Source of the DNA: a bacterium
Lineage (GTDB): Bacteria > Armatimonadota > UBA5829
Length of the DNA: 64,000 nucleotides
NCBI GenBank assembly: GCA_021371935.1
Contig: JAJFVF010000019.1
Location: 213,268-277,267, forward strand
Direction: 5' to 3'
Part shown: positions 42,611-52,193 of the stretch, one piece after another
Numbering within the stretch: the first letter of the stretch is position 1
Layout of the letters: every line of letters begins with the position of its first letter
The notes under the pieces: generated by a model
What the model saw: only the letters and a program-made list of their open reading frames with translations
Database searches by the model: none
Told to the model about the DNA's origin: nothing
Program-made: the position numbers and the translations under genes

Positions 42611-43391
42611 AAGATTGAGGGTAGCCAGTTTCAATGCGAACTCGATCAGGAACCGTCTGCAGGTAATCCTCGACTGGATGGGCGCGAATGAGGCCGATGT
42701 CGTCTGCGTGCAGGAGACAAAAGTCCGCGATGAAGAGTTCCCTCTCGATGCAATAACCAATGCGGGCTATCACACGGCTTTCAAGGGTCAAAAGGCCTTC
42801 AATGGCGTAGCAATTATAAGCCGGCATCCGCTGGAGGATATAGTTATCGGTACCGGCAGAACCGACTGGGATGAGGAAGCTCGCATTATACGCGCCGGTG
42901 TGAATGGCATCACTATAGTCAACACATATATTCCACAGGGGACGGCCATTGATTCGCCCAAATTCGACTATAAGCTCGCATGGATACAGAATATGCGAAG
43001 CTACTTCGATGTTTCATTTACTCCCGATGATTCGATTGTGTGGGTGGGAGATTTCAATGTCGCACGCGAGCCAATAGATGTGTATGACCCCGAGGGGCTG
43101 ATGGGCAGTGTGTGTTATAACCCTAAGGAGCATGCGGCGCTCGATTTTGCGAAGGAGTGGGGGTTCGTCGACGTCTTCCGCAAGCATCATCTGGGTGAGT
43201 CGAACCAGTTTACATTCTGGGACTATCGTGTGCCCAACGCGCTTAAGCGCAGGATGGGATGGCGGCTTGACCATATATGGGCAACCGAGACGCTGGCCGC
43301 AAAGTCGACAGGCTGCTGGATCGACGCTGAGCCTAGGATGCTTGAAAAGCCGTCCGATCACACATTCATCGCCGCTGATTTTGAAATATAG
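42603..43391 (+). CDS. xthA: exodeoxyribonuclease III (AP endonuclease)
   Basis: 262 residues, normal size. Typical motifs are ASFNANSIRNRL, CVQETKV (catalytic Glu), VNTYIPQG, WVGDFNVA, RRMGWRLDHIWAT and PSDHTFIAADF (catalytic Asp-His). It repairs abasic sites. GTG start, overlapping the fprA stop by eight bases, so the genes are probably coupled. Confidence 0.95.
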   Translation: MSKRLRVASFNANSIRNRLQVILDWMGANEADVVCVQETKVRDEEFPLDAITNAGYHTAFKGQKAFNGVAIISRHPLEDIVIGTGRTDWDEEARIIRAGVNGITIVNTYIPQGTAIDSPKFDYKLAWIQNMRSYFDVSFTPDDSIVWVGDFNVAREPIDVYDPEGLMGSVCYNPKEHAALDFAKEWGFVDVFRKHHLGESNQFTFWDYRVPNALKRRMGWRLDHIWATETLAAKSTGCWIDAEPRMLEKPSDHTFIAADFEI

Positions 43392-43405
43392 TGTATTAGG
43401 AGAGC

Positions 43406-44206
43406 ATGTTGAAGTTTGTTCGTTTTAAGAGTGCGAGATACCCACAGGGCACATATGGAGTGTTTGCTGATGATGGGCAAATAGAAGTGATAAAGGGCAG
43501 CCTGTTCGATACTGTCGCAAAAACAGGCGATTCGATAGATGAGTCTGAGATAACGACTTATCTGCCGCCTGTTGACCCGCCTAATGTGCTGGCGATAGGC
43601 CTCAACTATGCCGAGCACTCGAAAGAAACAAATGATATTCTTCCGACTGCTCCGCTGCTCTTTATGAAGGCGAGCACGGCGGTTATCGCTCATGGTCAGA
43701 ATATAGTGCTCCCTCATACAGCGCCGGATCATGTGGATTATGAAGCCGAGCTGTGCGTCATAATAGGCAAAAGCGCCCGAAATGTCTCCGAGTCGGATGC
43801 GCTCGATTACGTTTTCGGCTATACATGTGCCAATGATGTTTCAGCGAGAGATGCGCAGAAAGCAGACGGTCAGTGGGTCCGTGCAAAGAGTTTCGATACG
43901 TTCGCGCCCATGGGACCATATGTGGTGACGTATCTTGACCCGACCAACTTGCGGGTTATCTCACGCTTGAATGGTAAGGTTATGCAGGACGGCAACACTA
44001 ATGATATGATCTTTCCGGTAGCCAGTGTGGTCAGCTATTTGAGCAGGTGTATGACACTCCTGCCCGGTACTGCCATACTTACCGGTACACCGTCTGGTGT
44101 GGGTTTTGCGCGCACTCCGCCGGTCTACATGAGACCCGGAGATGTTTCCGAGATAGAGATCGAGGAAATAGGCGTTCTGAGAAACACCGTCGTCTCGGAA
44201 AACTGA
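43406..44206 (+). CDS. fumarylacetoacetate hydrolase family enzyme
   Basis: 266 residues with a good AGGAG before ATG 43406. Family landmarks are AIGLNYAEHSKET, HVDYEAELCVIIG (metal-binding Asp-x-Glu-x-Glu), GYTCANDVSARDAQK, KSFDTFAPMGPY and ILTGTPSGVGFARTPP. Members hydrolyse or decarboxylate beta-diketo acids such as oxaloacetate or catechol-pathway intermediates; the substrate cannot be told here. No aromatic-degradation genes are nearby, so a housekeeping oxaloacetate decarboxylase or tautomerase role is plausible. Confidence 0.88.
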   Translation: MLKFVRFKSARYPQGTYGVFADDGQIEVIKGSLFDTVAKTGDSIDESEITTYLPPVDPPNVLAIGLNYAEHSKETNDILPTAPLLFMKASTAVIAHGQNIVLPHTAPDHVDYEAELCVIIGKSARNVSESDALDYVFGYTCANDVSARDAQKADGQWVRAKSFDTFAPMGPYVVTYLDPTNLRVISRLNGKVMQDGNTNDMIFPVASVVSYLSRCMTLLPGTAILTGTPSGVGFARTPPVYMRPGDVSEIEIEEIGVLRNTVVSEN

Positions 44207-44214
44207 TGGTTGGC

Positions 44215-44571
44215 TCAGTCGTGATCGGCGGAGTCCTGCCGTGTCGCCTGCCATGGCCATCTGCCTTCGAGTTCAAACTGCAATGCGGTGCTCAAAAATG
44301 TCCGGATGAGGACTATCAACCCCAGCACCACCACATTCTCCAGTGTGGGCGCAACCACTACCGTGCGAATTATGTCTCCAGCTATTAGAAATTCAAGTCC
44401 CAGGAGTATGGCGCGACCAAGGTTCAGCCTATAGAGTTGGTATGATGCGGCAGGCTCCCGCCGGAATAGGAAACGGCCTGTAGCGTATACGGCTCCGATC
44501 ACGATTACCACGACTCCCATCGCGTCTATCACTGTGCCGATATCTCCCATAAGCTGACGATAGTCGTTCAT
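44215..44571 (-). CDS. DUF1622 membrane protein
   Basis: 118 residues from ATG 44571 (MNDYRQLMGDIGTVIDAMG), which has GAGG upstream; the frame extends to 44625. There are three hydrophobic segments (VVVIVIGAVYATGRF, LGLEFLIAGDIIRTVV, NVVVLGLIVLIRTFLSTAL). The end LQFELEGRWPW is typical of DUF1622 proteins. Function unknown. It converges on the FAH gene. Confidence 0.8.
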   Translation of the reverse strand: MNDYRQLMGDIGTVIDAMGVVVIVIGAVYATGRFLFRREPAASYQLYRLNLGRAILLGLEFLIAGDIIRTVVVAPTLENVVVLGLIVLIRTFLSTALQFELEGRWPWQATRQDSADHD

Positions 44572-44701
44572 TTGTGATGCCTCGGAATTGCTTATACCCA
44601 TTGGTGGCGGTTGGTGGGGCGGCAAAAATTTAAGCTGGCAAGAACGTCTTAGTTATTGACAAGCAAGCGTATTGGGGCTAGACTACAATGACCTTTATAC
44701 C

Positions 44702-44768
44702 TGGATTACGCGCTTCACGCATAATTCGGGTCTCCGAGAGCATTATTCACGTTTCTCGTGAATAATGC
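44702..44768. repeat. twin-hairpin element, family A copy 2
   Basis: Hairpin 1 around CGCGCTTCACGC with G-U pairs; hairpin 2 a perfect GCATTATTCACG stem with loop TTTCT. The linker GGTCTCCGAGA is almost identical to that of copies 28669 and 52755. It lies about 66 bases upstream of the beta-helix gene. Confidence 0.85.
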
Positions 44769-44834
44769 GGTACAGCTGTCATGGCTTCGCATTTATGCCC
44801 AATAACAATCTCAAATTACAGGAGTTGGTGAGAA

Positions 44835-46469
44835 ATGTGTGATAGGATGACTGCAATATACATCTTCGCTGTGTTATGTCTCTCTTGTATTGCCGGACCT
44901 GCTTCGTCCAGCATATGGTATGTGAAATGGAATTCCACAGGTAATGAGTCGGGTTATACCTGGGCAAACTCTTTTCATGCCATATCAGACGCGATCGATG
45001 CTGCCATCCCAGGTGATGAAATATGGGTTGCAGGCGATATCACTCATCCTTACAAGGAATGTATCATACTTCCATCGGGTGTTGCGTTATATGGCGGATT
45101 TGCCGGCAGCGAGAGCGCAAAAAATCAAAGAAACTGGCTTGCCAACAATACAATCATTGACGGTAATCAGGCGGGCACAGTCATAACTATACCTGATTCT
45201 GCGATCTCTACCACACGTATAGATGGGTTTACAATACAAAACGGGAAATATTCAACCTCCGATACAGGCAGCGGGATACATTGCCTTTATGCTGGGTCGC
45301 CTGTTATAGCCCACAACACAATTACCGGTAACAATGCCAGTAATGGCGGCGGAATTTATTGCTCAGGTGCTTCTCCGACGATAATTAACAACTTGATAGT
45401 AGGCAATGAGGCGGGCGATGGCGGCGGTATATACTGCACAAGTTATTCATCACCTATCATTGCAAACAACACTATTTTGTCGAACACATCATTGTGTTTG
45501 GGTGGTGCAATATATAGCTTTGCTTCTTCGCCGTCTATATCCAACAATATAGTGGTATTCAACAGTTCGGGAATTTATCGATACGGCGGATTACCTGTCT
45601 TGCGGAACAACGATTTTTATCAGAATATTTATACCGATTATGATGGCATATCTGCCGGAGATGGCGATATTTCGGTAGATCCGCAGTTCGCTGATTATTG
45701 CTATCACATCAAATCGACCTCACCTTGTGTCGATGCAGGCATAATAGTGGATGGTGTATCTGATGACATAGATGGACAGGGGCGCTATTCAGGCACATCG
45801 TTTGATATTGGCGCGGATGAATATTCGGCTCCTATCGAAGTTAAGAAAGCGAGAGACGGCAATAGCGTTGTGCTGAATAACGTGGTTATCACTGCATCAT
45901 TTGACGACTGTTGTTATGTTGAGACCACCGATCGCACGATGGGAATCAGGGTGGAAAATTCTGCTTCTAGCTATAGAATTTTACCGAATACGCTGGTTAA
46001 TGTGATTGGGCAGTGCAACACAAATGAGAACGGAGAGCGCTACATTGCAGCAGCCATAATCAACCAGACTAAGTTTAGTTATCAGTTGAAACCGTTGGGC
46101 TTAAGCAACAGCAGCATTGGTAATGGATCACTCGGATATCAGAGAGGCGTTTATGGCTGGATTATCAGACTGGATGCGGAAAAGAAACCTTATCGTGTAT
46201 GGGGGCCTGTATCCGGCCTGAATAACATCGGCCTCCTGATTAAAACATGGGGTAAGGTGACAGATAAGGAGCAAGACACAGCTACATGGTTCACGATTGA
46301 TGACGGCAGCGACCTTGATATCAAGTGTACCTGCTCCAGTGGCGTGAGCGTGAATGTTGGAGATTCGGTGTTCGTCACTGGCGTTGTGTCGTGTGAAAAA
46401 GTCGGAGGTGAATTGCGTCCTGTAATTAGGATGCGAGGGTCCTCTGATCTTGCTTGGGGCGATAAATGA
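44835..46469 (+). CDS. secreted parallel beta-helix protein
   Basis: 544 residues. The signal peptide (YIFAVLCLSCIAGPASS) is followed by IWYVKWNSTGNESGYTWANSFHAISDAIDAAIPGDEIWVA, the usual lead-in of these exported beta-helices. Helical turns (SPVIAHNTITGNNASNGGGIYCSGASPTIINN...) run to the closing motif FDIGADEYS. A C-terminal region of about 200 residues contains OB-like strands. The same lead-in and closing motif occur in the giant lyase at 8541. It may bind or cleave polysaccharide. The next gene follows after 17 bases and may be co-expressed. Confidence 0.75.
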   Translation: MCDRMTAIYIFAVLCLSCIAGPASSSIWYVKWNSTGNESGYTWANSFHAISDAIDAAIPGDEIWVAGDITHPYKECIILPSGVALYGGFAGSESAKNQRNWLANNTIIDGNQAGTVITIPDSAISTTRIDGFTIQNGKYSTSDTGSGIHCLYAGSPVIAHNTITGNNASNGGGIYCSGASPTIINNLIVGNEAGDGGGIYCTSYSSPIIANNTILSNTSLCLGGAIYSFASSPSISNNIVVFNSSGIYRYGGLPVLRNNDFYQNIYTDYDGISAGDGDISVDPQFADYCYHIKSTSPCVDAGIIVDGVSDDIDGQGRYSGTSFDIGADEYSAPIEVKKARDGNSVVLNNVVITASFDDCCYVETTDRTMGIRVENSASSYRILPNTLVNVIGQCNTNENGERYIAAAIINQTKFSYQLKPLGLSNSSIGNGSLGYQRGVYGWIIRLDAEKKPYRVWGPVSGLNNIGLLIKTWGKVTDKEQDTATWFTIDDGSDLDIKCTCSSGVSVNVGDSVFVTGVVSCEKVGGELRPVIRMRGSSDLAWGDK

Positions 46470-46486
46470 GTGTGAGGAGTAGAAAA

Positions 46487-48694
46487 ATGCATAGAACGTT
46501 ACTTATTATTGCTTGTGTTTTTTGCATGGTTTGTGTGGCTTCTGTAGCTATTGCAGATACAAGAACTGATCTGCAAGTCATCAAGTTATCCCTGCCTACT
46601 ATTAAGACGAAGCTGGACAGGATCAAAGCCAGTGGGCAGGATATCTCATATCCGATGGTGAGTTATACAGTGCTTGAGAATTTTGTGGATTATGCGCTGA
46701 CGGATGTAGATACTAATGCCACGCTGGCGGCGACTGAACTGTCTGAACTACAGACGATTAAAAGCGACCTTGATCAGCAGATTGCCCAGGCTTTAGCGGG
46801 CAGCCTGGTTTTTCCCATACTCCCCAGGTGGACAGGAGACACAAGACCTGTAATAAGCGGCGGTTCATTTATGGCTCCAACCATTACTTTCGGCAGCGAT
46901 TGTCGCGAAATACGCCCGGTCTTCTTTACCGGATTTGGTCACTTTGGGCAGGTTAGAGCGGATATGGAAAAGTGGCCGAATTATGGGATCAATATGGTCC
47001 AGTTTGAAATTGGACCATGGAGCCTATATGGTGATGGAACAGAGATAAACCCACCTGACCTGACGCCTGTCCAAAGCATTAAGGCAGACCTGGACAGAGC
47101 ACAGAAGGCCGGTGTAGCAGTGAATCTTCTTATAAGCCCGCATTATTTTCCTGCTTGGATGAAAGCTAAATATCCAGAACTTGTGAAGTCTCGCAGCGGG
47201 TTTATAGCGTTCTGTATCCATGCGCCTTCCGGTCAGGAATTTCTGAAGGAGTATATCACGGAATTGATAACTCCGATCAAAAATCATCCTGCCCTTCACA
47301 GCATTTGTTTGACGAACGAGCCGGTGAATATCGAGGAGCCCTGCGAATATGCGACTGCTGCGTTCCATACATGGCTGTGGAAGCGCCATGTGAGCGTAGA
47401 CCTCCTTAACAGACGTTGGGGGACGAACTATGCCAGTTTTGATGACATTACAATTCCAATTTCGGGTTTGAGTGCAGTTACCACACCTATGGGACGTTGG
47501 GCTGATTATGTGCGGTGGAACCAGGAATACTTCGCTGGCTGGCATAAGATACTTGCCGATGCCGTTCATGCCGTAGCTCCCAATCTGCCAGTTCACGCAA
47601 AGGTTCAGGATTGGACTTTTGGCAACAAAAGCCAGATGATCTGTGGCAACGATCCATATTTATATGCAGGCATATCCCAGATCAACGGCAATGATGGTTC
47701 CAATTACTACGTCGATCCATCTCCCTACTTTAACGAATGGCTGGGCTGTTACATGTATGCCGATCTCCAGCGGTCTATGAAAGATGCTCCGGTCTTTAAT
47801 TCTGAAAACCATATGGTTGGGGATTACAGTCTCGAAACTGTGTTGTGGAGGCATATGCGTACTGCTCTTTGGCAGGAGGCAATCCATGGGCAGAGCGCAA
47901 CAACTCTTTGGGTTTGGGAGCGTTCCGGCACTCCCGACAGCCAGATATATGGCCATTATATGTACCGGCCTTTATGCACAAAAGCAGTTGGTATTGTAAA
48001 CTGTGATCTGAACCGTGCCGCGAAAGAGGTTACCGCTTTGCAGAGTCTTCCCGAGCAGGTCGACCTCCTTTATTCCACAAGTTCGCTGATTTGGGATACC
48101 GGCAACGAATATGACTACCTTACGATGCGGGCATATAATGCTTTGGTTTTCAGCAAGGTGAGAACAGGCTTTATATCTGAAAGGCAGTTGGAAGACGGGA
48201 TTCTGCCGAAGGCACCGGTGCTCGTGGTCCCGAATGCCAAACACCTGTCAAACGCAGCGTTTGCGACACTCAAAAATTACACAGGACGCATAATATATCT
48301 GGTCAATTCATCTCTTCTGGCTTATGACGAGTATGACAAACCCAGATCTGAAACATTGAACGCTACTGTCCTTTCCTTCACTTCAGCGTCTGCTGCAAAT
48401 ATAACGGCACTATACAAGGTCCTGTCACCTCAACTCATTTCCTGGGGGATAAAACCCAAGATTACAATGACGGATACGGCAGGCAATCAGTTAATGGCGG
48501 TTGAGTATCTGGAAGCCAGTACCGCTGACGGCATAATCGTGGATATGTGCAACTACTATGATGGGTCTGTCAATGTGAGATTGTCCAGAGATGGTGAGCC
48601 TGTTACTGCCGTTGATGTTCTTACCGGCGAAACCGTGACTGGAATTATTACGCTCGAAACGCTTGAGTTCCGGTTGCTGAAGATTGCCAACTGA
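46487..48694 (+). CDS. exported GH42-like beta-galactosidase family protein
   Basis: 735 residues from ATG 46487, with GAGGAG upstream; a longer start at 46466 overlaps the previous stop. The signal peptide (LLIIACVFCMVCVASVAIA) is followed by a helical segment of about 80 residues. A TIM barrel with GH42-type marks comes next: NYGINMVQFEIGPWSLYGDG, then ICLTNEPVN with the presumed acid/base Glu, and RRWGTNYASFDDI. A trimerisation-like Rossmann domain (VDLLYSTSSLIWDTGNEYDYL) and a small beta domain end it. It probably trims galactosides outside the cytoplasm. The substrate is unproven. Confidence 0.75.
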   Translation: MHRTLLIIACVFCMVCVASVAIADTRTDLQVIKLSLPTIKTKLDRIKASGQDISYPMVSYTVLENFVDYALTDVDTNATLAATELSELQTIKSDLDQQIAQALAGSLVFPILPRWTGDTRPVISGGSFMAPTITFGSDCREIRPVFFTGFGHFGQVRADMEKWPNYGINMVQFEIGPWSLYGDGTEINPPDLTPVQSIKADLDRAQKAGVAVNLLISPHYFPAWMKAKYPELVKSRSGFIAFCIHAPSGQEFLKEYITELITPIKNHPALHSICLTNEPVNIEEPCEYATAAFHTWLWKRHVSVDLLNRRWGTNYASFDDITIPISGLSAVTTPMGRWADYVRWNQEYFAGWHKILADAVHAVAPNLPVHAKVQDWTFGNKSQMICGNDPYLYAGISQINGNDGSNYYVDPSPYFNEWLGCYMYADLQRSMKDAPVFNSENHMVGDYSLETVLWRHMRTALWQEAIHGQSATTLWVWERSGTPDSQIYGHYMYRPLCTKAVGIVNCDLNRAAKEVTALQSLPEQVDLLYSTSSLIWDTGNEYDYLTMRAYNALVFSKVRTGFISERQLEDGILPKAPVLVVPNAKHLSNAAFATLKNYTGRIIYLVNSSLLAYDEYDKPRSETLNATVLSFTSASAANITALYKVLSPQLISWGIKPKITMTDTAGNQLMAVEYLEASTADGIIVDMCNYYDGSVNVRLSRDGEPVTAVDVLTGETVTGIITLETLEFRLLKIAN

Positions 48695-48840
48695 TGAAGT
48701 ATATGATGGCTTCTAGAAACCCATAAGAGCATTTTCATGCTGCCGTATTGTCAGGACTGATGATAGATGTGTGGGAATATGAGTCTTGCGGCAAGCTTTG
48801 TTTACTCAAGAATAATTAAACTGTCCCTATCGTCTGAAAG

Positions 48841-48870
48841 TTGACAGTAAGTATGGCAGCATGATATGTT
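48841..48870 (+). promoter_or_regulatory. possible promoter of the RiPP gene cluster
   Basis: Consensus TTGACA (48841-48846), an 18-base spacer and TATGTT (48865-48870). This is the first plausible promoter before the run of co-directional genes beginning at 48908. Confidence 0.4.
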
Positions 48871-48907
48871 ATTTCTGGGTGGTTTTTATCGAGGGTTGCT
48901 GGTGGGA

Positions 48908-49756
48908 ATGTGTAAATCAAGTGCCTTTTGGTCATGCAATTGTCTTCGGTTTGTTGTAATTTTGGCTTTAGCAGTCGTTCTGTTGGTGGCATCTCCACAT
49001 GGTGTACTGTCCACAGGTAAACACAAGCAGGAGAAGAAAGAAAAAATTGCGAGAAAAGTCTATATAACGAACGATCCTGTCTCTGCAGGTGTGTTCAATG
49101 AGCTGACTAAGGCAGTTATATCGTCGACTAAAAACCTGGAGGATTTGAGTTTTCAAGTCAAGATAGTGAAATCAAATCCGAAAGTGCTTCAAAAGCTCAA
49201 GAATGATTTTATGCCGTTGAAAGGGATGCGAAGGGCGTCAGTCTGGTATAAACCCCCCAAGATCAAAGTTGAAGTCAAAGTCGGGTCCATGACACTGACC
49301 GAAAAATCCGATGGCATAAAAAGAAGTCTTTCTGTTCGGCCTCTGCGATACAAAAAAAATGAATCGTCGGACGAGAGAGAGTCTGCCAGCCTACTGGATG
49401 CATATTTTGGACTGTTGACAGAGAATATCTGGCAAAATTATGTCGTCAAATCGGCATCCAGGGCGCAAGATGGCCGTTCGGAGAATTGCACAGTGTGTTT
49501 TTCGCTTGGAAACAAAACCAGCGGCAGTCATAACTGCGTCATAGACATGTCGGATATGAAGCTGCTCAAGATAAACCAGTATGATTCATCCGGTGTGTTG
49601 CAGGCTAAGTATGTGTATTCCGATCACAAACGATATTGCGACGGATTTTGGGTTCCAAGACACATAGATATATATAATGCAAAATCGGAACTGGCTGCAA
49701 GTGTTGAATATGTAGACATAAAAGTGAATGCCGGCATACGGGATTCAATTTTCTAA
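48908..49756 (+). CDS. exported protein resembling outer-membrane lipoprotein-sorting proteins
   Basis: 282 residues from ATG 48908 (MCKSSAFWSCNCLRFVVILALAVVLLVASPHG), giving a signal peptide. The mature part begins with a Lys-rich stretch. Beta-rich sequence follows, with RRASVWYKPPKIKVEVKVG and MKLLKINQYDSSGVLQAKYVYSDHKRYCDGFWVPRHIDIYN. That pattern of substrate or lipid carrier half-barrels recalls LolA-type proteins. It lies just before the RiPP genes on the same strand, so it could belong to that operon, for example in export across the periplasm. This is inferred. Confidence 0.5.
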   Translation: MCKSSAFWSCNCLRFVVILALAVVLLVASPHGVLSTGKHKQEKKEKIARKVYITNDPVSAGVFNELTKAVISSTKNLEDLSFQVKIVKSNPKVLQKLKNDFMPLKGMRRASVWYKPPKIKVEVKVGSMTLTEKSDGIKRSLSVRPLRYKKNESSDERESASLLDAYFGLLTENIWQNYVVKSASRAQDGRSENCTVCFSLGNKTSGSHNCVIDMSDMKLLKINQYDSSGVLQAKYVYSDHKRYCDGFWVPRHIDIYNAKSELAASVEYVDIKVNAGIRDSIF

Positions 49757-49765
49757 AAACAGCCG

Positions 49766-50203
49766 ATGGGTTTGGAACCACTTGATTCAAATATAGAAGA
49801 GACCTTGAAACGAATGGTCGTGCATGAGGGGGCTAGGGGAGTTCTCCAGAGACTGGGCTGCCGAGTGGGGCTTGTGCTATTTGCGGCTGCACGCCTGGTT
49901 ATTCCCGCTTTTCGCAAACAACCATGTTATTGGCGAGTCTGCCTGATATGGTGCACCCTCAACGAGGAACAAAGAACAGCTGTGCGGATCAATATATCTC
50001 TGGACGTAAGCAATATGCACTGCGTCTGCGGGCATATATGGCTGACAAAAGATGGAGAAGCAATAGGCGAGAAGAGGGATGCTTCGAGAAGGCCGTTGAA
50101 ACTGGTGGGGTCGTGCGGTCGTGTCGATTATTGGATCGATACGCCTGCTTGCAGCATCGATTACCGGCTGACCGATTTGTCTGAAGGCAGGTTCTTACAT
50201 TAA
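49766..50203 (+). CDS. lasso-peptide B2-like (transglutaminase-fold) leader peptidase
   Basis: 145 residues. The pattern matches the short bacterial transglutaminase-like domain found as protein B2 in lasso-peptide clusters. Cys54 (QPCYWRVCLIW) is at the nucleophile position. A strand VRINISLDVS follows, then His90 and Asp96 in GHIWLTKDGEAIGE, equivalent to the HAWVEVDG motif. B2 proteins cleave the leader from the precursor with help from a RiPP recognition protein. A PqqD-type protein is encoded at 52183. The stop TAA overlaps the next ATG. Sequence between the motifs is divergent, so the assignment rests on motif order plus context. Confidence 0.7.
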   Translation: MGLEPLDSNIEETLKRMVVHEGARGVLQRLGCRVGLVLFAAARLVIPAFRKQPCYWRVCLIWCTLNEEQRTAVRINISLDVSNMHCVCGHIWLTKDGEAIGEKRDASRRPLKLVGSCGRVDYWIDTPACSIDYRLTDLSEGRFLH

Positions 50204-51171
50204 TGGCAAACATATTTCTAACCCCCCATTGCGGTCGGAATTGCGCTTTCTGCTTTGCGAAAGAAGGCCCATGGTCGGATGAATATCAGGCGCGTGAACT
50301 GAGCCTGGATGAAGTCGAATGCATTCTGGAGACGGGCGACAGGTCTGTATGCACTGAATGCGGCTTCATAGGCGGAGAACCACTGACCTACAAAAACCTC
50401 TCCAAGGTCATCAGAATGTGTCTTGACAGAGGGATTCGTGCAAAGGTGTTCACCAGCGGCAGTTGCGTATGTCCCGAGGGTATGGACGAATTCGTCGGTG
50501 TCGAAAACCTGAGCTTCATTGTAAACGTCAGCCCACCTCACACATATGAAGAGACTCGAATGAAGAACCTTGATGCTTTTTTCAAAACATTTGGAGGAGC
50601 ATGCACACTGTCATATACTCTTTCGCCGTCACAGCCCGATGGACGATATTTGGTGGACTATATTCTCAAATATGGACTATCCAAGCATATCCGGGTGGGC
50701 ATCGCGGTCCCTATGATAGGCGGGGGAAATGAGCACGTTGCGCCAACCAAATTCAGGGAAGCTGCGCTGGCATTTATCGATCTTGCACGATATGCCGCAA
50801 GGTTCAATATATCTTTGGGCACGGACTGCGGGTTCGTGGCGTGTATGTTTACGGAGCGCGAGATCGGTGAACTGCAGTGGCTGGGAGCAAAACTCATATT
50901 CACATGCGGTCCTGTGATGGATATCGGTCCCGATTATGAAGTGTGGCACTGTTTCCCGCTGGCCAGGATAATGCGGGTCAAAATGGAAGACAACAAGATG
51001 CCGATTGGTGCTTTCAAAGACGCGGCACAGACCTTGAGGGAGCATTTCAGAGCAGGTGTCTTCGAGAGATGCTCAATATGCGACTTTCGCAGGAAAGGCA
51101 TATGCATGGGAGGGTGTTTGGGCCACATCATCCCGAGCGTCAATGAAGGAATCTCTGCTTTGTCCGGTTAG
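50203..51171 (+). CDS. radical-SAM RiPP maturase A
   Basis: 322 residues. The CxxxCxxC motif is at C10, C14, C17 (PHCGRNCAFCF), unusually close to the N-terminus, and the GGEP motif (FIGGEPLTY) follows. C-terminal cysteines include FTCGP, WHCFPL and CSICDFRRKGICMGGC, typical of a SPASM/twitch domain with auxiliary Fe-S clusters. It is co-linear with and similar to the next gene, suggesting duplication. It probably modifies the tyrosine-rich precursor by C-C, C-O or similar bond formation, as many SPASM enzymes do. Confidence 0.85.
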   Translation: MANIFLTPHCGRNCAFCFAKEGPWSDEYQARELSLDEVECILETGDRSVCTECGFIGGEPLTYKNLSKVIRMCLDRGIRAKVFTSGSCVCPEGMDEFVGVENLSFIVNVSPPHTYEETRMKNLDAFFKTFGGACTLSYTLSPSQPDGRYLVDYILKYGLSKHIRVGIAVPMIGGGNEHVAPTKFREAALAFIDLARYAARFNISLGTDCGFVACMFTEREIGELQWLGAKLIFTCGPVMDIGPDYEVWHCFPLARIMRVKMEDNKMPIGAFKDAAQTLREHFRAGVFERCSICDFRRKGICMGGCLGHIIPSVNEGISALSG

Positions 51172-51203
51172 GCTGAAAGAGAATTATTCGGGGGAGAGAC
51201 TAG

Positions 51204-52193
51204 ATGCCGAATTTGATCCTGACTACAAAATGCAATCTGGACTGCTCATATTGCTTTGGACGCGATGTGATGCAAAAGGGCGGCAACAAGATCGCCGACA
51301 TGTCGATGGAAATCTTCCATGAGCTGAAAGCATGGATAATCCGGGAACGTCAGAAGATCACAAGCGTACATCTGATGGGCGGTGAGCCGACACTAAACCA
51401 TAATCTCGTCGAAATGGCATGCTCTCTCCTTGATGAAGGCCTTGCTGTCTCAATCTTCTCTAACTGCTCAACGAGCGAAAGCCCCGTCTGCGCGCAGTGG
51501 CTCAAAGATAAAAATGTGACCTGGGTGGTGAATGTGAACCCACCCGAGTCAAGAACCGCCCAACAGGACAGCTTCCTGAGAGAATCACTCGAGACTCTGG
51601 GAGAGGCAGTGGTCATCACACTCAACATTCTCCCTCAGCAGATGGATTATGAATGGACGCTCGACCTGATTGCCCAGTATGGCCTGGCGAGGAAAATAAA
51701 GATCGGGTTTGTCCTGCCGACGCTCAGTAAGACGAATGAATATCTTTCGGATGAGGACTATCCGGTTGTCGCCGAACGTGTTGTCGAGTTCGCACGGCTT
51801 TGCAACAGGTTTGACGTGAAACTGGAGTATGAATGTGGAGTGCCCTGGTGTTCATTTACCACCGAGCAGCTCGGGGCGCTGTGGGCGTGCAATTCCTCAT
51901 TCTTTTCGTCATGTGATTCCCGGCTGGATATATTGCCCGACGGTCGTGTGATATACTGTCTGCCTCTGGCGGAGCTTTGCTCTGTGGCTTACAGTAATTT
52001 CTACTCATATAGAGAGGCAAAAAAATGGTTCGAGGGCAGCCTGTCTCCATACAGGCCGTTGGGCTCAAAAACTGAATGCCCGAGCTGCCGTTTGATGATT
52101 CAAGGACCATGCAGAGGCGGATGCCTAGCTCGCACGTTGTCGGGTGCGAAAAATATTGAAATAGGAGGCAGAACTATAAGCAATGTCTCATGA
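51204..52193 (+). CDS. radical-SAM RiPP maturase B
   Basis: 329 residues, a paralogue of the upstream enzyme. It has C10, C14, C17 (TKCNLDCSYCF), LMGGEPTLN, and the C-terminal cluster cysteines CSSFF-type region, YCLPLAELC and CPSCRLMIQGPCRGGC. GGGGGAGAG lies before the ATG. It ends inside the pqqD-like start (overlap of 11 bases), so the proteins are made in a fixed ratio. Two related SPASM enzymes in tandem suggest either a heterodimer or two successive modifications of the Tyr-rich core. Confidence 0.85.
   Translation: MPNLILTTKCNLDCSYCFGRDVMQKGGNKIADMSMEIFHELKAWIIRERQKITSVHLMGGEPTLNHNLVEMACSLLDEGLAVSIFSNCSTSESPVCAQWLKDKNVTWVVNVNPPESRTAQQDSFLRESLETLGEAVVITLNILPQQMDYEWTLDLIAQYGLARKIKIGFVLPTLSKTNEYLSDEDYPVVAERVVEFARLCNRFDVKLEYECGVPWCSFTTEQLGALWACNSSFFSSCDSRLDILPDGRVIYCLPLAELCSVAYSNFYSYREAKKWFEGSLSPYRPLGSKTECPSCRLMIQGPCRGGCLARTLSGAKNIEIGGRTISNVS

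Noticed and set aside
44656-44689. TTGACA and TACAAT upstream of the beta-helix gene as a promoter
   Set aside because: The spacer is 22 bases, too long for a normal sigma70 promoter.
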